DNA of 64,000 nucleotides from Ethanoligenens harbinense YUAN-3 (GCF_000178115.2 NC_014828.1:1953310-2017309); one strand, 5' to 3'; positions 49,057 to 58,626 are shown, counted from the stretch's first letter. Made by a program: numbers and translations. Notes: generated by a model not told the origin, from the sequence alone.

Positions 49057-49272
49057 TTGCCCGGCGTTAACAAGGAACAGATTGCCCGCGCCAAAGAATG
49101 GGACTTGCTTTCCTATATGCAGCGATACGAGCCGGACGAGCTGGTACGCACCGGCCCCCATGAATACAGCACGACCACGCACGGCAGTCTCAAAATCAGC
49201 AACGGTTTCTGGCATTGGTTCAAGGGAAATATGGGCGGAAAGGATGCACTTTCGTACTGTCAGCGCCAGTGA
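49057..49272 (+). pseudogene. N-terminal remnant of a DUF3991/TOPRIM mobilisation protein
   Basis: 71 codons from TTG 49057 (GGAGGG site). The start VNKEQIARAKEWDLLSYMQR, G-P-H-E-Y-S-T-T-T-H-G-S-L-K-I-S-N-G-F-W and G-K-D-A-L-S-Y are typical of DUF3991/TOPRIM proteins of Tn1549-like conjugative elements, normally about 300 residues or more. The gene ends 30 bases before the IS21 end, and its TOPRIM half is missing on the other side of the IS, so a deletion accompanied or followed insertion. Confidence 0.85.
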
Positions 49273-49380
49273 TAAAATGAAGAAAAACGCCGGTCAAAAA
49301 ATGTAGGTTTGCAGCGGAAAGGGATGCAATATGGTACACTCAAATCTGTCTGTTAAGCAGCAGGCGGAAAGGGTGTCAAA

Positions 49381-50600
49381 ATGGAAGGAGCAAACCGGAT
49401 GGATATCCGAAGCGACCGGCAAAAAGGACTGAGCTACACAGAGATAGCGCGCAAGTACAACATTGACCCGAGGACGGCGAAGAAATACGCCGAGAGCGAG
49501 GCGCGACCGGTATACAGCCTGAGCGCAACGAAGCCGTCGAAGCTGGACCCCTACAAGGAGCAGATAACGGTATGGCTGGAGGAAGCGCCGTACTCAGCGG
49601 AGCGGATACTGGAGAAAATTCAGGAGCAGGGCTTCGAGGGTGGGCACAGCATCGTGCGGGAATACGTGCGAAACAAGAAGGAACAGTTGGACGAGAAAGC
49701 AACGGTGCGGTTTGAAACGATGCCGGGACTTCAAGGGCAGATGGACTGGGCGTTTTTTGAGGATCACACCGTGCCGGAGGATGGGAAGCTGAAAAAGCTG
49801 TACTGTTTTCTGTTCATTTTGGGGTACTCGCGGACACGGTACATAGAGTTTGTGACCGACATGAGTACCAACACTCTGATCCGCTGCCATGCCAACGCGT
49901 TCCGGTATTTAGGCGGTTACCCGGAGGAAATTCTGTATGACAACATGAAGCAGGTCGTCATCAAACGGCTGCTGAAGCAGGAAGACAGTACCCTCAACCG
50001 GCAGTTTGAGGATTTCGCCGGATTCTATGGGTTCAAGCCATGTGCTGTGCCGGCCATACCGAGGCCAGACAAAGGGTAAAATAGAGCGCACGGTACAGTT
50101 CGTACGGGATAATTTCATGATTGGCATCAAGTACTCTTCACTTGACGACCTCAATGGCCAGGCCCTCGCATGGTGTAATAAGGTCAATGGGAAAGTCCAC
50201 GCCACAACAAATGAAATTCCCTTCGAGAGACTAAAAAAGAGGGCCTTAACCCTCTTAAACGTGAATATATCATCGACAAAATCAATCTGCGCCGGGTACA
50301 AAAAGACTGCCTCATCTCGTACGGCGGTAATCAGTATTCCGTGCCATCGGAATACGCCGGCGAAGATGTGGCAGTCGTAGCATTGGACAACGTGCTTGCT
50401 GTCTACTATGAAGGAAAGCAAATTGCCCTGCACCGAATATCCTACCAGAAAAAGACATGGTCGTCAATGCCCATCATTATCGCAGGCTGACCGTCAAGCA
50501 ATCCTTTGATACAGAAAACACCCTGCTGGACGGCGACAGTGTCATCGACCTTCCTATCCAACAACACGATTTGAACCGGTATGACGAGGTGCTGCTATGA
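49381..50600 (+). pseudogene. istA: IS21 transposase IstA with three frameshifts
   Basis: The first 220 residues are good IstA: an HTH (LSYTEIARKYNIDPRTAKKY), then the integrase core (GLQGQMDWAFFEDHTV, the D-x-N-type YDNMKQVVIKR). An extra base near 50042 changes frame before the catalytic glutamate region (CRPYRGQTKGKIERTV). A-run length changes at 50233-50238 (six A, seven expected) and 50455-50459 (five A, six expected) shift it again; read across, the tail ends QHDLNRYDEVLL. Either decayed or affected by homopolymer sequencing error. Confidence 0.85.
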
Positions 50601-51394
50601 CGGAACTGACGATGGAACGTCTCAGGGAAAACCTCGAAAGCCTTAAGATGAAAAACACGCTGGAGATATTGGACAATTATCTTGAAAGAGCTGTAAAGGA
50701 CGAACTTAACGTTGTAGATGTGCTCGACCATATCTTTGCCGAGGAAGCATTGTCAAAACGGCGACGCGCCTATGAAAAGCAGGTGCAAATGTCCGGATTT
50801 CCCATCAAAAAAACGTTGGAGGATTTTGATTTCAGTTTCCAGCCCTCCATTGACAAGCGCCAGATTGAAGAACTGGCTACCATGCGTTTCCTTGAAAACG
50901 GAGAGAATATCGTCTTCCTCGGCCCGCCCGGTGTGGGCAAGACCCATCTGGCCTCAGCACTGGGGCTGGTTGCCGCCAAGCATCGATTCTCCACCTATTA
51001 CATCAACTGCCACACCCTAATTGAGCAGCTCAAAAAGGCTCATTTTGAGAATAGACTACCGGACAAGCTCAAAACTCTGGGCAAGTACAAAATGCTCATC
51101 ATTGACGAAATTGGCTATCTCCCGATGGATATTCAGGGGGCGAATCTGTTTTTTCAACTGATTGCGAGACGTTATGAGAGAGTCTCCACGATCTTTACCT
51201 CCAATAAGACCTTTTCCCAATGGAATGAGATCTTCGCCGACGTCACTATCGCCTTTGCAATCCTAGACCGTGTTTTGCACCACTGCACCGTTGTCAATAT
51301 CAAGGGTGAGAGCTATCGCCTTAAAGAGCGAAAGGAGTACATGAAGCAGAAGCAGCACATCGTCAACACCCTTTTCGAGCAGGGCCAAAACTAA
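50597..51394 (+). CDS. istB: IS21 helper ATPase IstB
   Basis: 265 residues, intact. AAA+ ATPase: Walker A G-P-P-G-V-G-K-T-H-L near residue 112, Walker B M-L-I-I-D-E-I-G-Y, sensor region F-T-S-N-K-T-F-S-Q-W-N-E. ATGA overlap with istA. IstB helps the transposase select target DNA. With istA broken, the copy may be immobile. Confidence 0.97.
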   Translation: MTELTMERLRENLESLKMKNTLEILDNYLERAVKDELNVVDVLDHIFAEEALSKRRRAYEKQVQMSGFPIKKTLEDFDFSFQPSIDKRQIEELATMRFLENGENIVFLGPPGVGKTHLASALGLVAAKHRFSTYYINCHTLIEQLKKAHFENRLPDKLKTLGKYKMLIIDEIGYLPMDIQGANLFFQLIARRYERVSTIFTSNKTFSQWNEIFADVTIAFAILDRVLHHCTVVNIKGESYRLKERKEYMKQKQHIVNTLFEQGQN

Positions 51395-51603
51395 TTTTTC
51401 AACATTTCCTTACCGCTGTTTTCATGCATTTTTTAACTGGCGAAAACCTGCAAATTCAAATCGGCGTTGACACAACGTGGATCAAATTTTGCGGGTAGAT
51501 CTGCCGGACAGGCAGCGTGAACAGGAACGGGGAAAACAGTGAGAAATGCGTTTGATTTCATGGCGCAAAAGCGCACCTCATGGCGTCCGCGAGGATGCAC
51601 AGC

Positions 51604-51707
51604 CGCCCCTGAAAGGGGCGTTCGCAAAAATGGCCGCGAGGCCCATTTTTGCCAGGGGGATGGGGGGCGGGATGCCCTCAACAAGCAGCCTTCGGGTACC
51701 CGAAGGC
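51604..51707. other. Palindrome cluster, possible oriT-type region
   Basis: Three strong inverted repeats in about 100 bases: CGCCCCT/AGGGGCG (51604-51620), GCAAAAATGG/CCATTTTTGC (51624-51652) and a perfect 20-bp palindrome (51688-51707, centre GGGTACCC). A short GCGC-AAAA-GCGC lies near 51561. The stretch 51453-51748 carries no supported gene. Confidence 0.55.
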
Positions 51708-51748
51708 ATTGCTTGCGCGCGCGGGCACACACGGGTTAGTTCAGTTAT

Positions 51749-51778
51749 TTGCACATGCAGAAGATATTGTGATATGCT
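51749..51778 (+). promoter_or_regulatory. Promoter of the two-component operon
   Basis: TTGCAC (51749-51754), 18-base spacer, TATGCT (51773-51778), about 60 bases ahead of the response-regulator ATG. Good match to housekeeping sigma-70 promoters. Confidence 0.55.
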
Positions 51779-51839
51779 ATGACCATAAAAATACTTTTGT
51801 TATTTTATCAGAAATTTATATGGAAGGATAATCAAAAAT

Positions 51840-52517
51840 ATGGACTACATATTGTTGATAGAAGATGATACTGATCTGGCAGCCGGTTTGCTTTTTACCT
51901 TTCAAGAAGAAGGTTTTAAAACGTTGCATGCCGCTTGTGCCGCCGAAGCCAGAGCCAGTTTCAAGAACAAATTTGATTTGGTGGTGCTCGACATCATGCT
52001 TCCGGACGGTAATGGATACGACCTCTGCAAAGAGATCCGCGCATTTTCGGATGTTCCCATCTTATTTTTAACATCCTGTGATGATGAGGCGAATACTATT
52101 ACGGCGCTTGACGGTGGCGGCGACGACTATGTGACCAAACCGTTTAAGCTGGATGTTCTGCTTTCCCGCATCCGGGCGCATCTGCGCCGCCGGAACACAC
52201 AGCCGCCTCAAGCACCATTTTGTGGAGGTGTGCGTCTGGATGACGCACAGGGGCGCGCTTTTGCGGCAGAGCAGGATCTGCGTCTGACGTTGACGGAATA
52301 CCGTCTGCTTTCCTTGCTGACGCGTAACGCGGGACTGATTCTGAAACGCGGCCAGCTCTTAGACGCTTTATGGGACGGCAAGGGCGATTTCGTGGATGAC
52401 AACACACTTTCCGTTCATATCCGGCACCTGCGGGAGAAACTCAGTACGGCAGGCAGCGGGGTTTCCATCCGCACCGTGCGCGGGCTGGGTTATCGGTTAG
52501 AGGAGCATGCGACATGA
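51840..52517 (+). CDS. OmpR-family response regulator
   Basis: 225 residues. Receiver: acidic pair at residues 9-10 (LLIEDDTD), phospho-acceptor Asp51 (VVLDIMLPDGNGYD), T/S switch (ILFLTSCDD) and Lys (YVTKPFKLD). Winged-helix output: LRLTLTEYRLLSLLTRNAG, LLDALWDGKGDFVDDNTLSV, H-I-R-H-L-R-E-K-L. Coupled to its kinase by a 4-base overlap. Likely activates the downstream ABC genes by binding the repeats at 53759-53780. Confidence 0.96.
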   Translation: MDYILLIEDDTDLAAGLLFTFQEEGFKTLHAACAAEARASFKNKFDLVVLDIMLPDGNGYDLCKEIRAFSDVPILFLTSCDDEANTITALDGGGDDYVTKPFKLDVLLSRIRAHLRRRNTQPPQAPFCGGVRLDDAQGRAFAAEQDLRLTLTEYRLLSLLTRNAGLILKRGQLLDALWDGKGDFVDDNTLSVHIRHLREKLSTAGSGVSIRTVRGLGYRLEEHAT

Positions 52518-53752
52518 ATCTTTGGAGAAGCAAAGGATTTCGACGTACATTTTTGCTGTTCTTGTCTCTGTTTGCCGTGCTAACGATGACCGCTCTCATG
52601 GTTTTGTGGCAAAACGGACAGGCCATGACGGCGGCGCTCGTGCGGCAGGATATCGCACTGGCGGGCGGCATGGCGCGCGGCCAACCGACAAAATCGCTCT
52701 CTATCCTCACCGGGGAAACGACGTCGGCGGACTTGGACGCTGGTCAAAATCTGCTTGCACCTTACAGTTACAATCAAGAGCTGCCGCTTGCTGCCAGCCG
52801 CACCTACCAGCAGATTTTTGACCGGCAGATACTCACGTTTGCCGCGTGCGCCGTCGCTTTGTTTTTGGCCGCTCTTGCGGTGTTTGGAGGCTATGCTGTC
52901 CGCATGAACCGCAAGTTCCGCGGCTTGTCGCAGAAGATCGCTTCGGGTGAGTTTTCTGATGCCGAATCCAACCGGGAGGATGGGGATTACGCTGCTTTAG
53001 AAGAAGCGGTTTCCGCTCTGGCACGCCGCGCGGATTTTCATGTGCAGGCGCTTCAAAAAGACAAGAACTTTTTGAAAAACCTGCTCTCGGACATTTCTCA
53101 TCAGATCAAAACGCCCTTGGCGGGCTTGCGGATGTACTGTGACATCCTGCTTTCAAAGCCTGACTTATCGACTGAACAGCGCGTGGACTTTTTGCAGCGC
53201 AGCAAACGGCAGATCGAGCGCACGGACTGGCTGGTACAGGGTTTGCTGAAAATGGCGCGCGTGGAAGCGGGGGCAATACGGATGAACCTACGCGATGCCT
53301 ATCTGGTGGACACAGTCGAGGAGACCGTCGAGCCCTTTACCGAATGGGCACAGCGGCAACAGATTCGTCTGGACGCACAGGTTTCCCCTGATCTGCATTT
53401 CAGGCACGATACGGAATGGGTGGCTGAAGCACTGGCCAATTTGATTAAAAACGCGCTGGAGCACACGCCCGCAGGCGGCACGGTCATGATCCGCGCGGAA
53501 GAAACGCCGCTAACGGTATCGGTGCACGTGAAGGATAACGGCGAAGGCATCACGCCGGAGGAAATCCCGCACATCTTCGAGCGATTCTACCGCAAAGGCG
53601 GCGCGCATACGCAAAATGCCGGAATCGGACTTTCTCTTGCCAAAGAACTGATCGAAAAAAACGGCGGTGAGATTTTCGCGGACAGCACGCCGGGACAAGG
53701 CAGCGCCTTTATTGTGACTTTCCTTAAACAGCTTCCTCCGTCCCAATCTTAA
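52514..53752 (+). CDS. Membrane sensor histidine kinase
   Basis: 412 residues. Two membrane segments (about residues 12-32, 113-135) around an 80-residue extracellular loop. HAMP-like linker, then H-box DISHQIKTPLAG with His196, N-box ALANLIKNALEHTPAGG, G1 VKDNGEGI, F-box IFERFYRKGG, G2 GIGLSLAKEL. It resembles VncS/VanS-type kinases that sense cell-wall or peptide stress. Partner of the preceding regulator. Confidence 0.96.
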   Translation: MNLWRSKGFRRTFLLFLSLFAVLTMTALMVLWQNGQAMTAALVRQDIALAGGMARGQPTKSLSILTGETTSADLDAGQNLLAPYSYNQELPLAASRTYQQIFDRQILTFAACAVALFLAALAVFGGYAVRMNRKFRGLSQKIASGEFSDAESNREDGDYAALEEAVSALARRADFHVQALQKDKNFLKNLLSDISHQIKTPLAGLRMYCDILLSKPDLSTEQRVDFLQRSKRQIERTDWLVQGLLKMARVEAGAIRMNLRDAYLVDTVEETVEPFTEWAQRQQIRLDAQVSPDLHFRHDTEWVAEALANLIKNALEHTPAGGTVMIRAEETPLTVSVHVKDNGEGITPEEIPHIFERFYRKGGAHTQNAGIGLSLAKELIEKNGGEIFADSTPGQGSAFIVTFLKQLPPSQS

Positions 53753-53758
53753 GAAATC

Positions 53759-53787
53759 TTCACCTGAAATTCACTTTAAAATAAGAT
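53759..53787 (+). promoter_or_regulatory. Tandem 11-bp repeats and -10 box ahead of the ABC operon
   Basis: TTCACCTGAAA (53759-53769) is followed directly by TTCACTTTAAA (53770-53780), then TAAGAT (53782-53787) as possible -10. OmpR-type regulators bind tandem half-sites at about 11-bp spacing in the -35 region. This suggests activation by the 51840 regulator. Confidence 0.65.
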
Positions 53788-53848
53788 AAGCGCGTCAAAA
53801 TGGAGGTGCGGGCAAGAAAATAGGATCAGGAGAAGGGGCGAATTGCAG

Positions 53849-54529
53849 ATGCGTATTGTCATGACAAAGGATTTGTGCAAGGTGTACGGCAAGGGGGAGA
53901 CCGCCGTACAGGCACTGAAAAGCGTGAATATCGAGGTGGAACAGGGTGAATTTGTCGCCATCGCGGGCGCTTCCGGCAGCGGCAAGTCTACTTTGCTGCA
54001 CATGTTGGGCGCAGTGGATCTGCCCACCTCCGGCAAAGTGTTGATTGAAAACCGAGACATCTACAAAGAAAGCGAAAAAGGGCTTTCCGTCTTCCGAAGG
54101 CGAAAGATCGGCTTTGTTTTTCAGTTTTACAACCTCATCCCGGTGTTGACAGCGGAAGAAAACATCAAGGTGCCGCTTTCGCTGGATGGCAAAGAGCCGG
54201 ACCCGGCATTTTTGAACGAACTGATCGACACGCTGGGGCTGACCGAGCGGCGAAATCATCTGCCCAACCAGCTTTCGGGCGGGCAGCAGCAGCGCGTCGC
54301 CATCGGGCGTGCCATCATCCACAAACCCGCCATCGTGCTTGCGGACGAACCGACCGGCAACCTTGACACGCAAAATGGGCGCGAGATCATCACGCTGCTC
54401 AAAAACTCCGTGCGCAAATTCGGACAGACGCTCATCCTTATCACGCATGATCCTGCCATCGCCGCGCAGGCCGACCGCGTCATCCGCATGCAGGATGGGC
54501 AGGTGGTGGAAGGGAGGGCGCGGGCGTGA
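53849..54529 (+). CDS. ABC transporter ATP-binding protein (MacB/LolD-like)
   Basis: 226 residues from ATG 53849; TTG 53843 is a less likely start. Walker A GASGSGKST (residues 40-48), Q-loop FVFQFYNLIPVLTAEEN, signature LSGGQQQRVAIGRA, Walker B AIVLADEPTGNLD, H-loop LILITHD. MacB-type exporters act in antimicrobial-peptide and lipoprotein handling. The partner permease is encoded next with ATGA overlap. Confidence 0.97.
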   Translation: MRIVMTKDLCKVYGKGETAVQALKSVNIEVEQGEFVAIAGASGSGKSTLLHMLGAVDLPTSGKVLIENRDIYKESEKGLSVFRRRKIGFVFQFYNLIPVLTAEENIKVPLSLDGKEPDPAFLNELIDTLGLTERRNHLPNQLSGGQQQRVAIGRAIIHKPAIVLADEPTGNLDTQNGREIITLLKNSVRKFGQTLILITHDPAIAAQADRVIRMQDGQVVEGRARA

Positions 54530-57138
54530 ACATGTTTGGCCTCAGCCTGCGCTACATGCGCATGCAGAAAAAGCGTTCCATCCTCACCGCAATCGGCATC
54601 ACGCTGGCGGTCGCGCTGGTGGCGGGCACCGGCATGCTCATCTCCAGCTTTCAGAACATGCAGATTCAGAGCGCGACGGCAAGCACCGGAAGCTGGCATT
54701 ATCAGATCACAGGCATCCAGACAGAGGCGCAGGCGCAGACGTTGGCACACAACGTCTTGTTTCAAAGGGCAGGTATTACGGCGGAGGATACCGCCCTATT
54801 TTTAGAAGACAAACTGCGCAACACAGCGGTGCAGGCAAAGCCGTATTTAACCCTTCGGGAAACGGATGCGGCGGCGCGTTCTATGCTGCCCTTTACGCTC
54901 ACCAAGGGCCGCATGCCCAAAAGCAGCGGCGAAATTGCGCTCAGTACCGGAGCACTTTCTCTATTTGCATCCGCACCCGCAATGGGAGACAGCGTTACCC
55001 TTCCGGTGGGAACATACGCCTACGCGGAGTCTGCCAATGGATCTGGCCAGAAGTTTGATAAGACGTTTACACAAACCGGCACGCGCACCTTTACCGTGGT
55101 CGGCTTTTACCGTGTGGGTTCCGCACAATGGCAGTGGAGCGCGGCGCAGGAGGCGGTTACGACACTGCCGTCCGGTGGCGGCCATACTTATTCCGCTTAT
55201 GTGCAGATCAAGTCGGGGCTGCCCTTTTATGATTCCGTCGTGAAAGCGGTGCTGGCGGCGGGGATTTCCAAAGACAACATCCATGAAAATGGTCTGGTAG
55301 ACTGGCTGGGGCAATCCAGCAACACCCGTATCCGGACGATTTTCATCTCTGTTTTTCTGATTTTGGCGATTGTCATTCTTTTGGTGGCGTCGTTGGTGAT
55401 CCGCAATGCATTTGCCATGTCGGTTTCGGAAAAGATCGGGCAGATCGGCACGCTGCGGTGTTTGGGCGCGTCGCCGCGTCAGGTACGCCATTTGGTGCTT
55501 TCCGAGGCGCTCATTCTTTGGGGCATTTCGCTGCCAGTTGGGTTTGGCGGCGGCGCGCTGGCCATCGGTATCGTCACCTATGCCATCCGCAGCATAGACC
55601 CAAATGAATTCGGCCATTTTGCGTTGGCGGTGTCCGCGTGGCCTTTCGGGGCTGCCGCTGCTTTGAGCCTGCTCACCGTGCTGCTTTCCGCTGCCGGACC
55701 CATCCGCACCGGCACACGCGTCTCTTTGGTGGAGGCGGTGCGCGGCGGAGCAACCTATCGGGATGATCGTATTCGGCACAACAGGCGTGGCCGTGTGTTG
55801 GGCAAACTGTTCGGTTTTCCCGCCCTGCTGGCGGCCAAAAACATCCGGCGTAACCCCAAGCGGTTTCGCACGACGCTATTGTCCGTCATCGTCAGCGTGG
55901 TGCTGTTCTTTGCGGTGGGCGGATTCACCATCGGCATCGGCGCGTCCATTCAGAATGTTGTCAACGGGATGAGCTGCGATTACCAGTTTTTTTTGGACGA
56001 CATCAGACAGCCACAGTCCACCACGGCGCTGAACACCTTGGAAAGCGAGGCGGCAAAGAGCCCATATGTGGCCGCCGTCCAGCGAACATTCGAATCGACC
56101 TTTTCCATGCAAATACCGATCAAGAGGGTTCCGTCCGGATACTTGGAGGCTTATAAAGCGTTTACAGGAACGAGCCGCGTGGACAAATCGCAAAGTGACA
56201 CCCTGCTGGCCGGGGTCAATATTTTGAGCATCAACCGGCAAAATTACAAAACTTTAAAGTTTACGGGAAAAGCGCCCACTTATGACGAATTGCTTGCCAT
56301 GCCAAACGGCGTGCTCTTTTGCCAGACAGAAACGCTGACTTCGGGCCGAGGCCGCATTACGACGCTGCGCTTTGCCGATTATCAGGTGGGTGACACGCTT
56401 CAGTTTAATCTTTCACAGCACCGGATGAGCACACCGCTCCTCTCACGAGATTTTATTGTAAAAATCGCGGGCGTTCTGGCGGAAAAGCCGTGGTATGCAT
56501 ATAACGCCGAAGGCTACATTCTTGTGCCGCAGGAGCGGGCGGCACAGTATGACCCATATGAGTGGACTTCTTCTTCCGAAACGGCCGATTTGTCGCTGCG
56601 TATTCGATATGTCAAAGGAGCCGAAGACAAAGCCGATGCCCAAATGCAGAATCTGGCACAGACGGTTGCCAGACCGGCTGGGCTTGGCTATTCCTCAGAC
56701 TACCAAAGCTCCAAAACCAGCCGAAATATGTTTCTCATCATGCAGATTTTCGTCTATGGGTTTGCGGGGGTCATTATCCTGATCTGCTGCATCAATATTT
56801 TCAACACGGTGCACGCCAACCTGCAAGGGCGTAAGCGGGAGATCGCCATGTCCCGCGCGGTGGGTATGGACAAAGGGCAGCTTCTGCGCATGCTGCTGCT
56901 GGAATGCGGCCTGTATGGACTGATTGGTTCCATATGGGGCGGCATTATCGGTTATCCCATCCAGCTTTTGCTGTTAAAACAATTTGGGTACATTATCTCC
57001 GCAGATGCACAATCGCCGGCGATTTTTCTGCTTCTGTCATTCCTCTTCTCCATTGGACTGGGCCTGCTCGCCGGGTATTCCTCTATCCGCGAGATGTTGC
57101 GCGCGCCAATCGTCGATGAGATTCGGGCGCAGGAGTAA
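54526..57138 (+). CDS. ABC transporter permease (double FtsX/MacB type)
   Basis: 870 residues. Membrane helices at residue about 18-40, then a large extracellular domain to about 260. A first FtsX module follows (FISVFLILAIVILLVASLVI, KIGQIGTLRCLGASPRQVR). A second helix pair lies near 440-460 (LSVIVSVVLFFAVGGFTIGI), with another extracellular domain and a C-terminal FtsX module (AGVIILICCINIFNTVHANL, SRAVGMDKGQLLRMLLL). This resembles Vex- or peptide-resistance-type exporters. Substrate unknown. Confidence 0.95.
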   Translation: MNMFGLSLRYMRMQKKRSILTAIGITLAVALVAGTGMLISSFQNMQIQSATASTGSWHYQITGIQTEAQAQTLAHNVLFQRAGITAEDTALFLEDKLRNTAVQAKPYLTLRETDAAARSMLPFTLTKGRMPKSSGEIALSTGALSLFASAPAMGDSVTLPVGTYAYAESANGSGQKFDKTFTQTGTRTFTVVGFYRVGSAQWQWSAAQEAVTTLPSGGGHTYSAYVQIKSGLPFYDSVVKAVLAAGISKDNIHENGLVDWLGQSSNTRIRTIFISVFLILAIVILLVASLVIRNAFAMSVSEKIGQIGTLRCLGASPRQVRHLVLSEALILWGISLPVGFGGGALAIGIVTYAIRSIDPNEFGHFALAVSAWPFGAAAALSLLTVLLSAAGPIRTGTRVSLVEAVRGGATYRDDRIRHNRRGRVLGKLFGFPALLAAKNIRRNPKRFRTTLLSVIVSVVLFFAVGGFTIGIGASIQNVVNGMSCDYQFFLDDIRQPQSTTALNTLESEAAKSPYVAAVQRTFESTFSMQIPIKRVPSGYLEAYKAFTGTSRVDKSQSDTLLAGVNILSINRQNYKTLKFTGKAPTYDELLAMPNGVLFCQTETLTSGRGRITTLRFADYQVGDTLQFNLSQHRMSTPLLSRDFIVKIAGVLAEKPWYAYNAEGYILVPQERAAQYDPYEWTSSSETADLSLRIRYVKGAEDKADAQMQNLAQTVARPAGLGYSSDYQSSKTSRNMFLIMQIFVYGFAGVIILICCINIFNTVHANLQGRKREIAMSRAVGMDKGQLLRMLLLECGLYGLIGSIWGGIIGYPIQLLLLKQFGYIISADAQSPAIFLLLSFLFSIGLGLLAGYSSIREMLRAPIVDEIRAQE

Positions 57139-57143
57139 CCGTG

Positions 57144-57590
57144 ATGGAAGATATCTGTGAGGCGTTCCATATTGACAAAAAACTTTCCGTTCCGCTTTTC
57201 AAACAGATCATTGTGCAGATTGAGCATTTCATCTTATTGGATATTTGGAAGACCGATACGGTATTACCGTCTTTGCGCACATTGGCGTCTCACTTGAATA
57301 TAAACGTGAACACCGTGCAAAAATCGTATACTATTCTGAAAGATCAGAATATAATCTATGTATACCACAGTGAGAAGTGGTTGATCTCTGAAAATGCAAA
57401 GCACATTTTGCAGTTGGAGTACGAAAAAAGACTTGATGAGTTGTATGAAATTGCTTTTGAGCTATACTTAATGCATGTGGATCAGGCGGAAGTGATTTTT
57501 CGCATCCGGCAGGCTTATTTTGATGTTGAAACTTATAAAAAGCATTTAATGGAGAAATGCGGTTCGACATATCTCTCGTCAACCACATAA
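57144..57590 (+). CDS. GntR-family (YtrA-type) regulator
   Basis: 148 residues from ATG 57144 with AGGAG. Winged HTH: SVPLFKQIIVQIEHFILLD, then T-V-L-P-S-L-R-T-L-A-S-H-L-N-I-N-V-N-T-V-Q-K-S-Y, and a helical C-terminus without a ligand-binding domain, as in the YtrA subfamily. Directly after the permease stop, so it is in the ABC operon and probably feeds back on it. Confidence 0.92.
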   Translation: MEDICEAFHIDKKLSVPLFKQIIVQIEHFILLDIWKTDTVLPSLRTLASHLNINVNTVQKSYTILKDQNIIYVYHSEKWLISENAKHILQLEYEKRLDELYEIAFELYLMHVDQAEVIFRIRQAYFDVETYKKHLMEKCGSTYLSSTT

Positions 57591-57790
57591 CACAATCAGG
57601 TAATAACAACGTGAAAACCAACTTAGCCTATAATACACCATTTTACAAAAACAATGTAAGTTTGAAGGGCTTGGGAAATCAGGCCATTGTGCAAAGAAAC
57701 TAAGCGACGCTCCGTATGGAACTAAATGCAAAATGACAATCTGAAACTTGATGTGGTTTACCTGCTTTTTTAAATGAAACTCCTGTATAG

Positions 57791-57830
57791 AGCGAGGCTA
57801 AGGTGCTATGCGCTTTAGCCTCGCTTTAAT
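57791..57830 (+). terminator. Terminator of the ABC operon
   Basis: AGCGAGGCTAA (57791-57801) pairs perfectly with TTAGCCTCGCT (57815-57825), followed by TTAATATT. The 57591-57790 region holds no other feature I can support. Confidence 0.82.
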
Positions 57831-58050
57831 ATTGGGCAAACAGTTGGTTCAATTATGACATGCATGTCGGTTCCCGGCGTGTCGCTATAAGTGGCATTTG
57901 GGGGGCGGTTTTGTGAGCAAGTTGTTTCAGTGGTTAATTAAAATGACTGCTTTGGTAGAAAATTGTCTTTATTCCAAAGAATCTGAAGCATCATCAAATA
58001 AAATTATAATTAATTTTTCAATCAGCATTCAGCTCCTGATAGTGTCGAAA

Positions 58051-58095
58051 AATGTCGAGCAGCAAGTCGTAAACTTGCTGTCCGGCATTTTTTAT
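58051..58095 (+). terminator. Long-stem terminator
   Basis: AATGTCGAGCAGCAAGT (58051-58067) pairs with ACTTGCTGTCCGGCATT (58073-58089) with one mismatch, then TTTTTATT. A short ORF before it (57898-58107) runs through the hairpin and is not supported as a gene. Confidence 0.82.
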
Positions 58096-58200
58096 TGTCC
58101 ATTTTGATCAACGCGAAATAACAGGACATCCGGGTTGCCGATCACCGCCTTCTCTGTTTTGGTTTGTTCCCACCCAGAACATCAAAACGGAGAAATCAAA

Positions 58201-58626
58201 ATGACAACCATTAATCTTCGGGATTATTACCCTTCTCTTTATGCAACCGACAGTTTCATCGAAGTCTCGGACGAGGTGGCAGATGCTTTTATCGCGTCGG
58301 AGCAGAATGAGAGAGCTTACCAGCGTCGCAGATTCTACAATAAGGCGCAATATTCCCTTGACCAAGACGACGGCATTGAGGAGGCCATATTACACAAGGA
58401 GCCGTCTGTCGAATATGTTTTTGATCGTGAATCAACGGTCACACATATCCTTGCGATCCTGGAAACCTTGCCGAAGAAGCAGGCTCGGCGTATTTACACC
58501 CTCTACTTTTTGGGTGTCGGCAAATCGACGATTGCGAAGGAGGCGGGCATCACGAAGCGTGCTCTCAATATCAGTATCCAGTGCGGTCTGCGGTACATCA
58601 GAAAGGAATTGCTGAAATTTCTATAA
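58201..58626 (+). CDS. Sigma-70-family-like regulator of the conjugative element
   Basis: 141 residues from ATG 58201. N-terminal region (NLRDYYPSLYATDSFIEVSD) with R-R-R-F-Y-N-K-A-Q-Y-S-L-D as linker, and a C-terminal sigma region 4: I-L-E-T-L-P-K-K-Q-A-R-R-I-Y, followed by HTH G-K-S-T-I-A-K-E-A-G-I-T-K-R-A. Proteins of this kind are standard in Tn916/Tn1549-type elements and control transfer or excision genes. Confidence 0.9.
   Translation: MTTINLRDYYPSLYATDSFIEVSDEVADAFIASEQNERAYQRRRFYNKAQYSLDQDDGIEEAILHKEPSVEYVFDRESTVTHILAILETLPKKQARRIYTLYFLGVGKSTIAKEAGITKRALNISIQCGLRYIRKELLKFL

Larger units (their letters stand above)
49302..51452 (+). mobile_element. IS21-family insertion sequence
   Basis: About 2.15 kb with istA-like and istB genes. 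Left end TGTAGGTTTGC at 49302, right end read inward TGCAGGTTTTCGC from 51452; internal CAGCGG-AAGG repeats lie near both ends. No clear target duplication is seen. It interrupts a DUF3991 gene. Confidence 0.85.

Noticed and set aside
51539-51782. Two short plus-strand frames over the palindrome cluster
   Set aside because: Arg/Gly/Pro-rich translation of inverted repeats, no ribosome site.
57898-58107. 69-codon frame with hydrophobic stretch
   Set aside because: Runs through a strong terminator stem; weak initiation signal.
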